A stretch of DNA of 49,652 nt from assembly GCA_050946195.1 (NCBI GenBank), contig JBMNUI010000008.1:1-49652 (forward strand). The letters are read 5' to 3'. The notes beneath the pieces were generated by a model that saw only the letters and a list, made by a program, of their open reading frames with translations, had not been told where the DNA came from and made no database searches. Shown piece by piece: positions 7,927 to 15,441 of this stretch. Each line of letters begins with the position of its first letter. The first letter of the stretch is position 1. The translations under genes were made by a program, and so were the position numbers. The stretch is from UMGS1002 sp050946195 (GTDB taxonomy: Bacteria; Bacillota; Clostridia; Oscillospirales; CAG-272).

Positions 7927-8634
7927 TCAGACTGTGGCAAGGAGTATGAATCCGATGCAGTTGATGGCAAAATTTGAGAACATATGTATCATCCACGAGA
8001 AATAAATGTTGCCTGCCCGCTCGGTAAAGTAATTAAATATAAGCCCGCCGAAAAAGAGCGCGACCAGTATCAGAAGGTAAAGCGGAAGGTCAAACCAGCC
8101 TATCATTATTGAAACGTGATATAACGAGAAGACAAGCGCGCTGAATATGTAGGCAGGCCGCCGCGCGGAGAGCTCCCGCAGGGTATAAAATGCAAAGCCG
8201 CGGAAGAAAAACTCCTCAAGAAACGAGTTGACAAAAGAAATGTAGAGCGCGACAAATATGAAGTTATCCTTATCTACCCCGGCTGTTCTTGAGAGCGAGG
8301 CGGTTATTCCCGAGAGGTCAAACAGCCCGCCGAGCAGGAAATAGCCGCCGAGTATCACTGCAAAAACCACAACACCGGTGCCAAGCGCGAAAAGCAGCCC
8401 GCGCGCCGACGGGACAAGGAAGCTTTTAACCCGGCGGTCTTTGGTTGCCGCCGCCCAGATAAGCGGACAGCCGAGGAAAAGCGCCGCCTTTATCACGGAA
8501 CGCCAAAGATATGGGAAGGGAATGACGCTCCCGGGCAGAATTACCGTGAATGTGATGTCAAGCAGGGCCATCACGGCGCATATAAGAATGGTCAGAAGTG
8601 CGACCGAGAGCGCTGTTTTGTCCTTGAATTTCAA
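7927..8634 (-). CDS. CPBP-family intramembrane metalloprotease
   Basis: A hydrophobic 235-residue protein with about six to seven membrane segments and the CPBP (Abi/Rce1-like) motifs: EEFFFRGFAF (EExxxR), LYHVS in the next helix and HMFSNFAIN near the end, which provide the Glu and His residues of the membrane-embedded metal site. Members cleave prenylated proteins, bacteriocin leaders or unknown substrates; the substrate here is not indicated. I choose a TTG start (MKFKDKTALSV) at 8634 because AAGGCGG lies eight bases upstream and the first membrane helix then begins in the usual place. The frame stays open further upstream, but it would run through a strong terminator hairpin (8657-8679) and give an odd N-terminus. 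Confidence 0.85.
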   Translation of the reverse strand: MKFKDKTALSVALLTILICAVMALLDITFTVILPGSVIPFPYLWRSVIKAALFLGCPLIWAAATKDRRVKSFLVPSARGLLFALGTGVVVFAVILGGYFLLGGLFDLSGITASLSRTAGVDKDNFIFVALYISFVNSFLEEFFFRGFAFYTLRELSARRPAYIFSALVFSLYHVSIMIGWFDLPLYLLILVALFFGGLIFNYFTERAGNIYFSWMIHMFSNFAINCIGFILLATV

Positions 8635-8656
8635 TATTATACCGCCTTGTGTGAAA

Positions 8657-8679
8657 TAAAAAAAGGCGGCGCTGCCGCC
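8657..8679 (-). terminator. Terminator just upstream of the CPBP start codon
   Basis: On the minus strand GGCGGC-AGC-GCCGCC is followed by TTTTTTTATTTC. It closes the transcript of the small membrane protein gene but leaves only about 20 bases before the CPBP start codon, with the CPBP ribosome site inside that gap. Confidence 0.85.
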
Positions 8680-8779
8680 CTTTGCGGCGGGGACTTTGGC
8701 CGCCGTTTGAAATGTGCGGGTTCTGGACCGCATGTGTGACTTGAGCCCGCAGCACACTTTCCGTCCGCACTGAGGGAAC

Positions 8780-9013
8780 TTAACGGGCTCTGAATTTGGA
8801 GGCCACAACAAAAAGTGCGGTTATGGCGCCCAGCCATGCCAAAAGCGACAGCAGCCTGATGCTGAAACTGCCCGAGGCTCCGGCGGTGATTGCCGGCCTT
8901 GACGAGTTGGCGTTGGGATAGAGCTGCGAAGTGAAGGTTATCCGGTTCTGCACATAGGGCTTTTTGAAGATGCGGGAGAGCCTCCCGTGTTTTTTCAGCT
9001 TGGTTTTTATCAT
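8780..9013 (-). CDS. Small single-pass membrane protein, unknown
   Basis: A 77-residue protein that I do not recognise. It starts with a very basic stretch (MIKTKLKKHGRLSRIFKK), continues with a polar middle (QLYPNANSSRPAITAG) and ends with one hydrophobic segment (LLSLLAWLGAITALFVVA) followed by SKFRAR. The basic ends on either side of the helix do not make the topology obvious. The ATG at 9013 has GGGGGT four bases upstream; a GTG 12 bases earlier is the alternative. It lies between the DHHW gene and the CPBP gene, on the same strand, and has its own downstream terminator. The good ribosome site and terminator support it as a real gene. Confidence 0.6.
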   Translation of the reverse strand: MIKTKLKKHGRLSRIFKKPYVQNRITFTSQLYPNANSSRPAITAGASGSFSIRLLSLLAWLGAITALFVVASKFRAR

Positions 9014-9126
9014 AATAACCCCCATACCTACCGCAAGAAGCGGTTTAATTCATTAAGTATACCGGTGGCAGCGCTTTGCGGCCGCTTTAGGTTTATTATT
9101 GCTCACCGGAAGCGCAATAATACAGG

Positions 9127-10350
9127 CTACCTGTCATTTAGCGAAGAAAGCCCGTAGCCGAGCAGGGTCAGCTCATCTGAGGAGGCGAGGGTGTCGGCCC
9201 CGCAGAGAATCAGGACCGCCGCGGCTTTTGTGTCTGCTGCCAGTGCCGCCGTCGAGCCGGTATAAAAGCGCAGGTCGATTATCTCAAGGTCGAAATGAAT
9301 TGCAAGGAAGGGCACAAGCGCGTTTGCATAGCTGTCTTTTACAACAATCAGCGTCGGCCGGCCGGTTGCGTTGTTTTGGGAGACCCGCACATGCGCACTG
9401 TTGCCCCCGAGGAAGGCGGAGTACTTGTCCTTTGTGTCAAGATAATCGGTGGCGTAGAAGCCCTGCAAAGCCTCGCCGGTCAGCACATTAAGGGTGGTAT
9501 ATTCCTCATCCCCGGTGTAGCGGTAGAACTCGATTGTGTCGGGCTGGGTCCACCTCATGCCCGAGCTTGACCATGTAGTGCCGTAAAACTCATCTGAAAC
9601 AACCTCAATCTCAAAAAACGAGAGGGGCTTCGGGCTGTATCCGATGAGGGCAAGCTCAAGGTATGCGGCATATGCGCCGCTTGTAGTCCAGTGGTGGTCG
9701 GTACGGTACCAGACATACCCGCCGCCCTCGGCAAGCGACCTGAGCGGCGTGAGCAGGTCAACAGTATCTGTCCCCGAGGCGGCTATTACTTCCCAAATCC
9801 TGTCCGACCTGTCGCTGCCGTAGAGCGGGGGCAGGGAAGCACTCAGCACGTCAACAGGCCGCGGCACGACCGCCGTGACCACCGGAATTCCGCAGGCTCC
9901 GAGTGCTTCGCGGAATCTGTCAATCGCATCTAAGTTTTTATCGGCCTTTGAGTAATCGGTGTACTCGAGCCGCTTGACAAGATTCCCGCCGACACATGGG
10001 ATGACATTGTTATTCTGCATTTTAAGTGAGGCCAGCTCGCAGGCCGTCTTTAGCCCGACAAAATACTGCCGCAGCGGGAACTGGTCGGCATAAAAGCTTC
10101 CGACCTCTCTGGTGTATTTGCCGCTTGTCAGCGCTTCAATTGAAAACTCGGGAAACTGCGCGAGGGTACGGTTCTCGTCGGGCGAAAAGGACTTTTGGGG
10201 AAGCACCCATATGAGAATTCCGAATCCCGACAAAAGGACCGCGCAGATGATGACAAGCAGGGTGTCGGCACCGCGTGTGCGGGGTGCCGCTGCTGTTTGC
10301 ATCTCAAGACAGCGCGAGGTGACCTCGTCGGCCGGGTTTGTTTTTGCCAT
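9127..10350 (-). CDS. DHHW-family (AlgX/AlgJ-like SGNH) cell-envelope protein
   Basis: The 407-residue protein has one N-terminal membrane anchor (about residues 31-50) after a short cytoplasmic tail and an extracellular domain related to the alginate O-acetylation proteins AlgX/AlgJ. The family signature TDHHWT is present (about residue 225), as is the later KDSYANALVPFL motif that supplies an active-site Ser. In the family the Asp-His pair and the Ser act in O-acetyl transfer to exopolysaccharides or peptidoglycan, usually with an MBOAT acyl exporter. No MBOAT gene is present in this window. Start ATG at 10350 has GGGGGGC upstream. It begins 13 bases after the end of the VanY-like gene, so the two form an operon. 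Confidence 0.85.
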   Translation of the reverse strand: MAKTNPADEVTSRCLEMQTAAAPRTRGADTLLVIICAVLLSGFGILIWVLPQKSFSPDENRTLAQFPEFSIEALTSGKYTREVGSFYADQFPLRQYFVGLKTACELASLKMQNNNVIPCVGGNLVKRLEYTDYSKADKNLDAIDRFREALGACGIPVVTAVVPRPVDVLSASLPPLYGSDRSDRIWEVIAASGTDTVDLLTPLRSLAEGGGYVWYRTDHHWTTSGAYAAYLELALIGYSPKPLSFFEIEVVSDEFYGTTWSSSGMRWTQPDTIEFYRYTGDEEYTTLNVLTGEALQGFYATDYLDTKDKYSAFLGGNSAHVRVSQNNATGRPTLIVVKDSYANALVPFLAIHFDLEIIDLRFYTGSTAALAADTKAAAVLILCGADTLASSDELTLLGYGLSSLNDR

Positions 10351-10363
10351 TGGCTGCCCCCCT

Positions 10364-11359
10364 TTATTTCAGAGTTACGGTTACGATATAGCCCGACTCG
10401 TTGTCGCCCGAAATCTCAAATCCCCCGCTTGATGCCGGGACATAAATAGCCGTGTTATCGCCGTCTGTAGCGGGGATGTAGTAGACCTCGTAGTTTGTGC
10501 CGTCGACATCGGTGATTTTCAGGTGATTGCCGCCGAATACATATGAGGTTCTCAGAAGCTCCACATATTCCTCAAGGCAGAGGTCGTTTGTACTCATGTA
10601 GGCGGCGTGCGCCGGGCCGACATATCTGTAACAGTAAGTATAATCGCTCACACCGGTTACCAGGGTTTTGTTTGCGGGATAGCGCACGACAAACCCGTAC
10701 CCGGCGGCGTGTGAATTGAGCCACGCATAGGCGTCCGCGTATTTCGGATTCTCGGGGGTGTAGATGCCCGTGTCGTCGTAGAACTTGATTGATACGAGAT
10801 ACCCGGTATGGTGGTCGCTATGCCCCACCGAAATTGATTTTCCCTCCTGATCCTTCTCGTTACGGTAGGCGTCTGAGACCAGCGCGTAGGGGTTGTTTGT
10901 GGCGGCGTAAAAGGCGTCCATCATCTTATTGAAGTCGGCAAGCGCCGTCTTGTCAAGGCGTTTTTCGTAATCACACTGGTAGGAAGGATCCCCGGAGGCA
11001 TTTATCGTGCGGCTTGAGCGCATTTCAATAATGCGCGACTCGTCGGCCGGAAAGACATATTTGTTTTTTTGATTGACGAGAATCAGGGTACCCTCGTGTA
11101 TGTTGTAGGTCCCGCTTGCCGGAACATAATCGGAGAGTGGGTCGGTGGTATCGGCGTTCTGTTCTGAGGTGTCCTGATCTTTCAGCTTCTGCGAGACGTC
11201 GGCAATTTCAAGCGCCAGCAGCACCACGGCAAGCACTATCAAAAGGATTATAACCACAAATGAGGCAAACAGGGCAATCCTTTTTCTTCTACGGCGGCGC
11301 AGGCGGGCGGCACGCCCGGAACCGAGATGTGGCACCTGACCGGGTTCGCGGCTGTTCAT
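10364..11359 (-). CDS. VanY/M15-like protein with degenerate active site
   Basis: The 331-residue protein has a strongly basic cytoplasmic N-terminus (LRRRRRKR), one membrane helix (about residues 28-50) and an extracellular domain of the peptidase M15B (VanY D,D-carboxypeptidase) type. Family landmarks can be aligned: VSDAYRNEKDQ (usual SAYRSY), GHSDHHTGYLVSI (usual SEHxTGLAxD) and CYRYVGPAHA (usual EPWHxRYVG). The first zinc His is kept, but the zinc Asp is Ser, the second His position is Cys and the catalytic Glu position is Tyr. It is therefore probably not an active carboxypeptidase and may bind peptide stems or act as a partner of the DHHW protein encoded directly downstream; that role is inference. 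Start ATG at 11359 has AGGAG nine bases upstream. Confidence 0.78.
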   Translation of the reverse strand: MNSREPGQVPHLGSGRAARLRRRRRKRIALFASFVVIILLIVLAVVLLALEIADVSQKLKDQDTSEQNADTTDPLSDYVPASGTYNIHEGTLILVNQKNKYVFPADESRIIEMRSSRTINASGDPSYQCDYEKRLDKTALADFNKMMDAFYAATNNPYALVSDAYRNEKDQEGKSISVGHSDHHTGYLVSIKFYDDTGIYTPENPKYADAYAWLNSHAAGYGFVVRYPANKTLVTGVSDYTYCYRYVGPAHAAYMSTNDLCLEEYVELLRTSYVFGGNHLKITDVDGTNYEVYYIPATDGDNTAIYVPASSGGFEISGDNESGYIVTVTLK

Positions 11360-11599
11360 CTTTTTACTCCTTTCAGTGCAGGCGGGGCGGGGATTTAAAA
11401 CCCCCCTGACCCCGCAAACATTTTAGTTGTTTATCGGACAGCCAAGGGGCGGATAACCCTTTGCCCGGCTTGCGGTCGCCGGGCTTTATTTTATATAGTT
11501 TTAGATTACAAACGCCATTTCGTCGGCTGTTGCTGACGGTGTACCGTCACTTTAATTGACGGATTTCCCGCCGGGCTTATTGAGTAGAGTTTGTTTGAA
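11360..11599. other. Intergenic region with hairpins, no gene seen
   Basis: No supported gene lies between pnp and the VanY-like gene. It holds a hairpin at about 11464-11486 (CCCGGC paired with GCCGGG and followed by CTTTATTTT on the plus strand) and a TGACGG-TGTA-CCGTCA hairpin near 11532-11547. The region 11600-11676 is a composite repeat listed separately. I could not find a convincing promoter for the VanY-DHHW pair. Confidence 0.5.
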
Positions 11600-11676
11600 A
11601 AGTTTTTGAAGGTTTCCAAAGGAAACTTTTTTTCAAAAAGTTTCCTTTGGCGGGGGTCCGGGGGCGGAGCCCCCGG
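11600..11676 (+). repeat. Composite intergenic repeat, copy A
   Basis: It contains GTTTTTG, then a 31-base palindrome at 11618-11648 (14-bp arms, AAAGGAAACTTTTT on the left), then a GC hairpin CCGGGGGC-GGA-GCCCCCGG at 11658-11676. It begins five bases after the pnp stop and may end the pnp transcript. It shares architecture but not arm sequence with copies B and C. Confidence 0.75.
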
Positions 11677-11681
11677 AGCGT

Positions 11682-13802
11682 TTACTTCGCGTCCTTGATA
11701 GAGAAGTCCATGCGGCCTTTCTTGTCAAGGCCGATGTATTTGACTTTTACGATGTCACCGGGCTTGAGCACGTCCTCAACCTTGTTTATGCGGCGGGGAG
11801 CGATTTTGGAGATATGCACCATGCCTTCCTTGCCCGGGGCATATTCGACGAAGCAGCCGAATTCCTTGATGCTTGTGACCCGGCCGGTGTACACGGCACC
11901 AACCACCGGCTCAAAGACGATGGCCTCGATTGCCGACTTGGCCATCTCGGCGCTCTCGCTGTTGACCGCGGCGATGATGACGGTTCCGTCGTCCTCAATG
12001 TCGATTTTGGCGCCGCTGTCGGCCACGATTTTCTGAATCACCGAGCCGCCCTTGCCTATGACGTCACGAATCTTCTCGGGGTCGATGTGCAGGGTGGTCA
12101 GCTTGGGAGCATACTTTGAAATTTCGGGCCTCGGGGCAGGGATGGCCACGAGCAGCACTTCGTCGATTATATATTTGCGGGCACGGCGGGTTTCTGCAAG
12201 CGCTTTTTTGATGATGTCAAAGGTCAGGCCGTCAATTTTGATGTCCATCTGAATGGCGGTGATGCCCTTGTGTGTGCCGGCAACTTTGAAGTCCATATCG
12301 CCAAAGAAGTCCTCGACTCCCTGAATGTCGATCATCAGGTCCCAACTGCCGTCCTCGGCGGTGATGAGCCCGCAGGAGATTCCGGCAACCGGAGCCTTTA
12401 TCGGCACTCCGGCATCCATCAGTGCCAGGGTCGAGGCGCAGACTGCGGCCTGCGAGGTAGAGCCGTTTGAGGAAATTACATCCGAGACCAGCCGGATTGC
12501 ATAGGGGAACTCCTCCTCCGAGGGAAGCACCGGCACAAGCGCACGCTCGGCGAGCGCGCCGTGGCCTATTTCGCGCCGGCTGGGGGCGCGGATAGGCTTG
12601 GTCTCGCCTACCGAATATCCCGGCATGTTGTAATGATGCATATAGCGCTTTGTAGTATCGCTGTCGATTCCGTCGAGCATCTGCGCCTCTGAGAGCATGC
12701 CGAGCGTGGTCGCGGTAATAACCTGGGTCTGTCCTCTTGTGAAAAGTCCCGAGCCGTGAGCTCTCGGCAAAATGCCTACTTCGGCGCCGAGCGGGCGGAT
12801 TTCGTCCATGCGTCGGCCGTCGACACGCTTTTTGTCGACCAGTAGCCATCGGCGGACGATATTCTTCTGAATGTTATAGATTACCTCCGGTAACAGTACC
12901 TCAAGGTCGGGATACTCCTCACCGAATTTCTCAAGAATTGCATCGGTAATCGGGAGCATTCTCTCTTCGCGGATATTTTTGTCGTCGGTATCGAGGGCAA
13001 ACATCACGTCCTGCTCGCAGAAGCTGAAAATCTTCTCGAACATTTCGGGGTCGAGCACGCAGGAGGGATATTCGAACTTGGGCTTGCCGATTTCATCGAC
13101 AATGGCAGAGATGAAATCGAGCAAATCTTTTATTTCTTTGTGGGCGAACTGTATGGCCCCCAGCATGGTGTCTTCATCGACCTGGTTGGCCCCGGCTTCA
13201 ATCATTACGATTTTCTTCTTTGTGCCCGCGACGGTGAGAGAAAGCTCAGACTTCTTTTGTTCTTCTTCTGTGGGGTTGATGATGAACTTTCCGTCAACAA
13301 GCCCTACGAGCACGCCGCCGACAGGCCCGTTCCACGGAATATCGGATATTGCCAGAGCAATAGAGGCGCCAATCATGGCGGTGATTTCGGGCGGACATTC
13401 GGGGTCAACCGACATGACGGTAAGCGTCAGTACCACATCGTTGCGAAGGTCCTTGGGGAAGAGCGGGCGGATGGGGCGGTCTATCAAACGTGCGGCCAGA
13501 ACGGCCTTCTCGGAGGGACGCCCCTCTCTTCTGAGGTATCCGCCGGGAATTTTCCCGGCTGCATACATTTTTTCCTCATAATCGACAGACAGCGGCAGGA
13601 AGTCAATGCCTTCGCGCGGCTTCGGGGAGGCTGTCGCGCAGCAGAGTACTGCGGTCTCACCGTAGCTAATCATTACCGAACCGTTTGCCTGTCCTGCAAA
13701 TTTGCCGGCCTCGACGACAAGTGGCCTGCCGGCTAGCGTGTAATTGAACACCCTGTGATTCTTAAACTGGATAGGTGAGCTGATTTTTTCTGTTTCCGAC
13801 AT
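11682..13802 (-). CDS. pnp: Polyribonucleotide nucleotidyltransferase (PNPase)
   Basis: PNPase degrades RNA 3' to 5' by phosphorolysis and shapes mRNA and small-RNA levels. The 706-residue length is typical. Visible domains are RNase PH 1 (from ENHRVFNYTL-like start with SVMISYGETAVLC), the all-alpha linker, RNase PH 2 with the catalytic FGDMDFKVAG motif and HGSGLFTRGQTQ, a KH domain (IRDVIGKGGSVIQKI) and a C-terminal S1 domain (YTGRVTSIKEFGCFVEYAPGKEGMVHIS). The ATG at 13802 (MSETEK) is chosen because GGAGG lies 11 bases upstream; an ATG nine bases earlier is too close to it. The gene follows rpsO in an operon, and a long hairpin at 13835-13916 sits in its leader. Confidence 0.97.
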   Translation of the reverse strand: MSETEKISSPIQFKNHRVFNYTLAGRPLVVEAGKFAGQANGSVMISYGETAVLCCATASPKPREGIDFLPLSVDYEEKMYAAGKIPGGYLRREGRPSEKAVLAARLIDRPIRPLFPKDLRNDVVLTLTVMSVDPECPPEITAMIGASIALAISDIPWNGPVGGVLVGLVDGKFIINPTEEEQKKSELSLTVAGTKKKIVMIEAGANQVDEDTMLGAIQFAHKEIKDLLDFISAIVDEIGKPKFEYPSCVLDPEMFEKIFSFCEQDVMFALDTDDKNIREERMLPITDAILEKFGEEYPDLEVLLPEVIYNIQKNIVRRWLLVDKKRVDGRRMDEIRPLGAEVGILPRAHGSGLFTRGQTQVITATTLGMLSEAQMLDGIDSDTTKRYMHHYNMPGYSVGETKPIRAPSRREIGHGALAERALVPVLPSEEEFPYAIRLVSDVISSNGSTSQAAVCASTLALMDAGVPIKAPVAGISCGLITAEDGSWDLMIDIQGVEDFFGDMDFKVAGTHKGITAIQMDIKIDGLTFDIIKKALAETRRARKYIIDEVLLVAIPAPRPEISKYAPKLTTLHIDPEKIRDVIGKGGSVIQKIVADSGAKIDIEDDGTVIIAAVNSESAEMAKSAIEAIVFEPVVGAVYTGRVTSIKEFGCFVEYAPGKEGMVHISKIAPRRINKVEDVLKPGDIVKVKYIGLDKKGRMDFSIKDAK

Positions 13803-13834
13803 TAATAACATGTCCTCCATAAAATATATTTAGC

Positions 13835-13916
13835 ATATCTCACGGAGGTTAGCACTTAAATACACGTCGGACAGGCGTGCGGCGCATATTTAACTGCTAA
13901 TCCCATCGTGAGAGAT
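13835..13916 (-). promoter_or_regulatory. Long leader hairpin upstream of pnp
   Basis: On the minus strand an outer stem (CTCACG with CGTGAG extended by AT pairs, one mismatch) encloses an inner stem TTAGCA-x-TTAAATA paired with TATTTAA-x-TGCTAA (13887-13900 with 13849-13862) and an apical CACG/CGTG helix. It lies about 30 bases upstream of the pnp start. In E. coli a comparable rpsO-pnp intergenic stem is cut by RNase III and then attacked by PNPase, giving autoregulation; the same role here is inference from position and shape. Confidence 0.7.
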
Positions 13917-13934
13917 GCCATATTGAGTTGGGGT

Positions 13935-14040
13935 TGCGGCGATATGCTCCTGCCGCATGGTGCCAGGCAGCAATATCCGGGCTGTTAATAATAGTTAGGA
14001 GTGAGGAGCCGGAAGATACCCGCTCGTCACTCCAAACAAT
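13935..14040 (-). promoter_or_regulatory. Two hairpins downstream of rpsO
   Basis: On the minus strand a first hairpin pairs GGAGTGA and GAGC with GCTC and TCACTCC just after the rpsO stop. A second pairs GATATTGCT with AGCATATC at about 13935-13970. Neither has a T run, so they look like partial terminators or processing and stability structures between rpsO and pnp. Confidence 0.5.
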
Positions 14041-14048
14041 TACTGGGC

Positions 14049-14312
14049 TTACCTTCTTAAGCTGAGCTTCTCGATTAATGCACGGTAGCGCTCGATATCG
14101 GTTTTCATGAGGTAGTTGAGCAGGTTTCTCCTGTGGCCGACCATTTTCTGCAGTCCACGACGGCTGTGATGGTCTTTCGGGTTTGCCTTGAGGTGCTCAG
14201 TGAGGTTTTTGATGCGGAAGGTAATAAGCGCTATCTGTACTTCAGGCGAACCTGTATCTCCCTCATGAGTGGCGAACTCCGCAATAATTGCCTGTTTTTC
14301 TTCTTTGGTCAT
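14049..14312 (-). CDS. rpsO: 30S ribosomal protein S15
   Basis: The 87-residue protein is a full-length S15, a primary binder of 16S rRNA in the central domain of the small subunit. Recognisable family stretches are FATHEGDTGSPEVQIALIT, the helix EHLKANPKDHHSRRGL and VGHRRNLLNYLMKTD. The start ATG at 14312 follows AAAGGTG by eight bases. It has its own consensus-like promoter at 14413-14441 and a roughly 95-base leader with hairpins that could carry S15 autoregulation. pnp follows in the same direction, the classical rpsO-pnp order. Confidence 0.97.
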   Translation of the reverse strand: MTKEEKQAIIAEFATHEGDTGSPEVQIALITFRIKNLTEHLKANPKDHHSRRGLQKMVGHRRNLLNYLMKTDIERYRALIEKLSLRR

Positions 14313-14319
14313 GATTTTT

Positions 14320-14405
14320 CACCTTTCAAAATTATTGCATTGACACAGATTCCGGTCGGTGAAGTGCCGCAAGGCGGCTTGGTCCGGAGCCCGAGCCAAT
14401 GTTAG
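14320..14405 (-). promoter_or_regulatory. Structured rpsO leader, possible S15 autoregulatory site
   Basis: In the minus-strand leader TCCGG pairs with CCGGA and encloses a GCCGC-CTT-GCGGC hairpin; an upstream TTGG/GGCT segment could instead pair with CCAA/AGCC, giving mutually exclusive folds. S15 represses its own translation through leader structures in several bacteria. I cannot assign it to a known S15 leader class by eye. Confidence 0.4.
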
Positions 14406-14412
14406 CTAAGCT

Positions 14413-14441
14413 ATTATATCATACCTATTATGTCTTGTAAA
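14413..14441 (-). promoter_or_regulatory. Promoter of rpsO-pnp
   Basis: TTTACA-N17-TATAAT on the minus strand, one mismatch from consensus, about 100 bases upstream of the rpsO start. Confidence 0.9.
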
Positions 14442-14505
14442 GGGCATTTTTGAATAATTTTGCGTTGGCTTTGAGGGAAAAAAGCGGATATTTCTCGCCT
14501 CTTTA

Positions 14506-14907
14506 TTATCTTTCGGATTTATAATTCGGGCTTGTGTTCTTTTTTCTGCCGGATGGGAAGAGCGACTTTGCCATTGACACGCCGCCCGAGGCGAGCAGCA
14601 TCAGCCCGAAAAGCCGGCGCAGGAGAGAGGGGTTTATGTGCGAGGCAACCCGGACTCCTAAAAGAGCGCCGAGGGCACCAAAACCGGCCATCAGCAGCAC
14701 CGCTCCCCACAAGATTCTCCTGTTCCAGAGATGAATCATAAGCGAGGCCGATGAGGAGAAGAGGAAAAAATAAAGATTGAGCCCCTGCGCGGAAAGCTGG
14801 GGATAGTCCCTCACCGAGGTCAGCCAGGCGACAAGCAAGCCGGCGCTGCCTACTCCCATGCCCGAGAGGGCGGCAATTAAAAAAGCAACAATTACATCAA
14901 TAATCAA
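14506..14907 (-). CDS. Half-size TSUP (TauE/SafE) membrane protein, second of pair
   Basis: This 133-residue protein has four hydrophobic segments and the TSUP features of an N-terminal GMGVGSAGLL glycine motif, a middle QGLNLYFFLFSSSAS segment and WGAVLLMAGFGALGALLGVRVA. Full-length TSUP permeases (about 250 residues) consist of two such halves, so this is one repeat encoded alone. The family exports sulfite, sulfonates or organic acids; the substrate here is unknown. The start is TTG at 14907 with GGAGA nine bases upstream, since no ATG fits the frame. It lies 61 bases after a second half-size TSUP gene on the same strand, so the two probably assemble as a heterodimer. Confidence 0.78.
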   Translation of the reverse strand: MIIDVIVAFLIAALSGMGVGSAGLLVAWLTSVRDYPQLSAQGLNLYFFLFSSSASLMIHLWNRRILWGAVLLMAGFGALGALLGVRVASHINPSLLRRLFGLMLLASGGVSMAKSLFPSGRKKNTSPNYKSER

Positions 14908-14968
14908 TCGGCATATTCTCCTGTCACGTCATGCAAGCAGGCAACCATTTGTGCGGCGTTTGTTTTTA

Positions 14969-15340
14969 TCAGGTGAGCATCGATATCCCCGACCAGACGA
15001 CAATCGCCGAGAACAGCACCCTGACCCAGCGGGTCTCAATCCGGTATAATAAAATGCCGCCGATAAGCCCGCCCAGCACCGCCGGAATCACAAGAATGGC
15101 GAGTTTTTCCTCTTGTACAACACCCCGCAGGGCATAACCGACGGCGGAGATCACCGAGAGCGGCAGCATTACGGCCAGCGCATTTGAGAAGGCGTCGCGG
15201 CCGTCGTCAAGCTGACGGCTTAGAAGCCAGCTTAGCGCAAACACGACTATAATCCCGCCGCCGGCGCCGAGCAGCCCGTTGATCAGTCCCGCGACAAAGC
15301 CTGCAGCCGCCAGCGCCATGCCTTTTGTCATCTCACGCAA
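14969..15340 (-). CDS. Half-size TSUP (TauE/SafE) membrane protein, first of pair
   Basis: The 123-residue protein has the N-terminal TSUP signature GFVAGLINGLLGAGGGIIVV, then DAFSNALAVMLPLSVISAVGYA and a GGLIGGILLYRI segment, with about four membrane helices. It corresponds to one half of a classical TSUP permease. The start is taken as TTG at 15340 because AAGGAGG lies seven bases upstream; an ATG nine bases further in is the alternative. It is the first gene of the minus-strand pair and diverges from ftsK/spoIIIE. Because neither gene shows a frameshift joining them to one frame, the split appears to be an established two-gene arrangement and not a recent break. Confidence 0.8.
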   Translation of the reverse strand: MREMTKGMALAAAGFVAGLINGLLGAGGGIIVVFALSWLLSRQLDDGRDAFSNALAVMLPLSVISAVGYALRGVVQEEKLAILVIPAVLGGLIGGILLYRIETRWVRVLFSAIVVWSGISMLT

Positions 15341-15406
15341 TTCACCGCCTCCTTCCGGCCATGTACCCGCCCCGAAGGTTATATTCCGGAAAATCTGTAA
15401 ATTTAC

Positions 15407-15435
15407 TTGAAATATAGTGCCCCCGATGATATAAT
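15407..15435 (+). promoter_or_regulatory. Promoter of ftsK/spoIIIE gene
   Basis: TTGAAA-N17-TATAAT on the plus strand, about 200 bases upstream of the start codon, implying a long 5' leader. Confidence 0.85.
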
Positions 15436-15441
15436 AATGTT

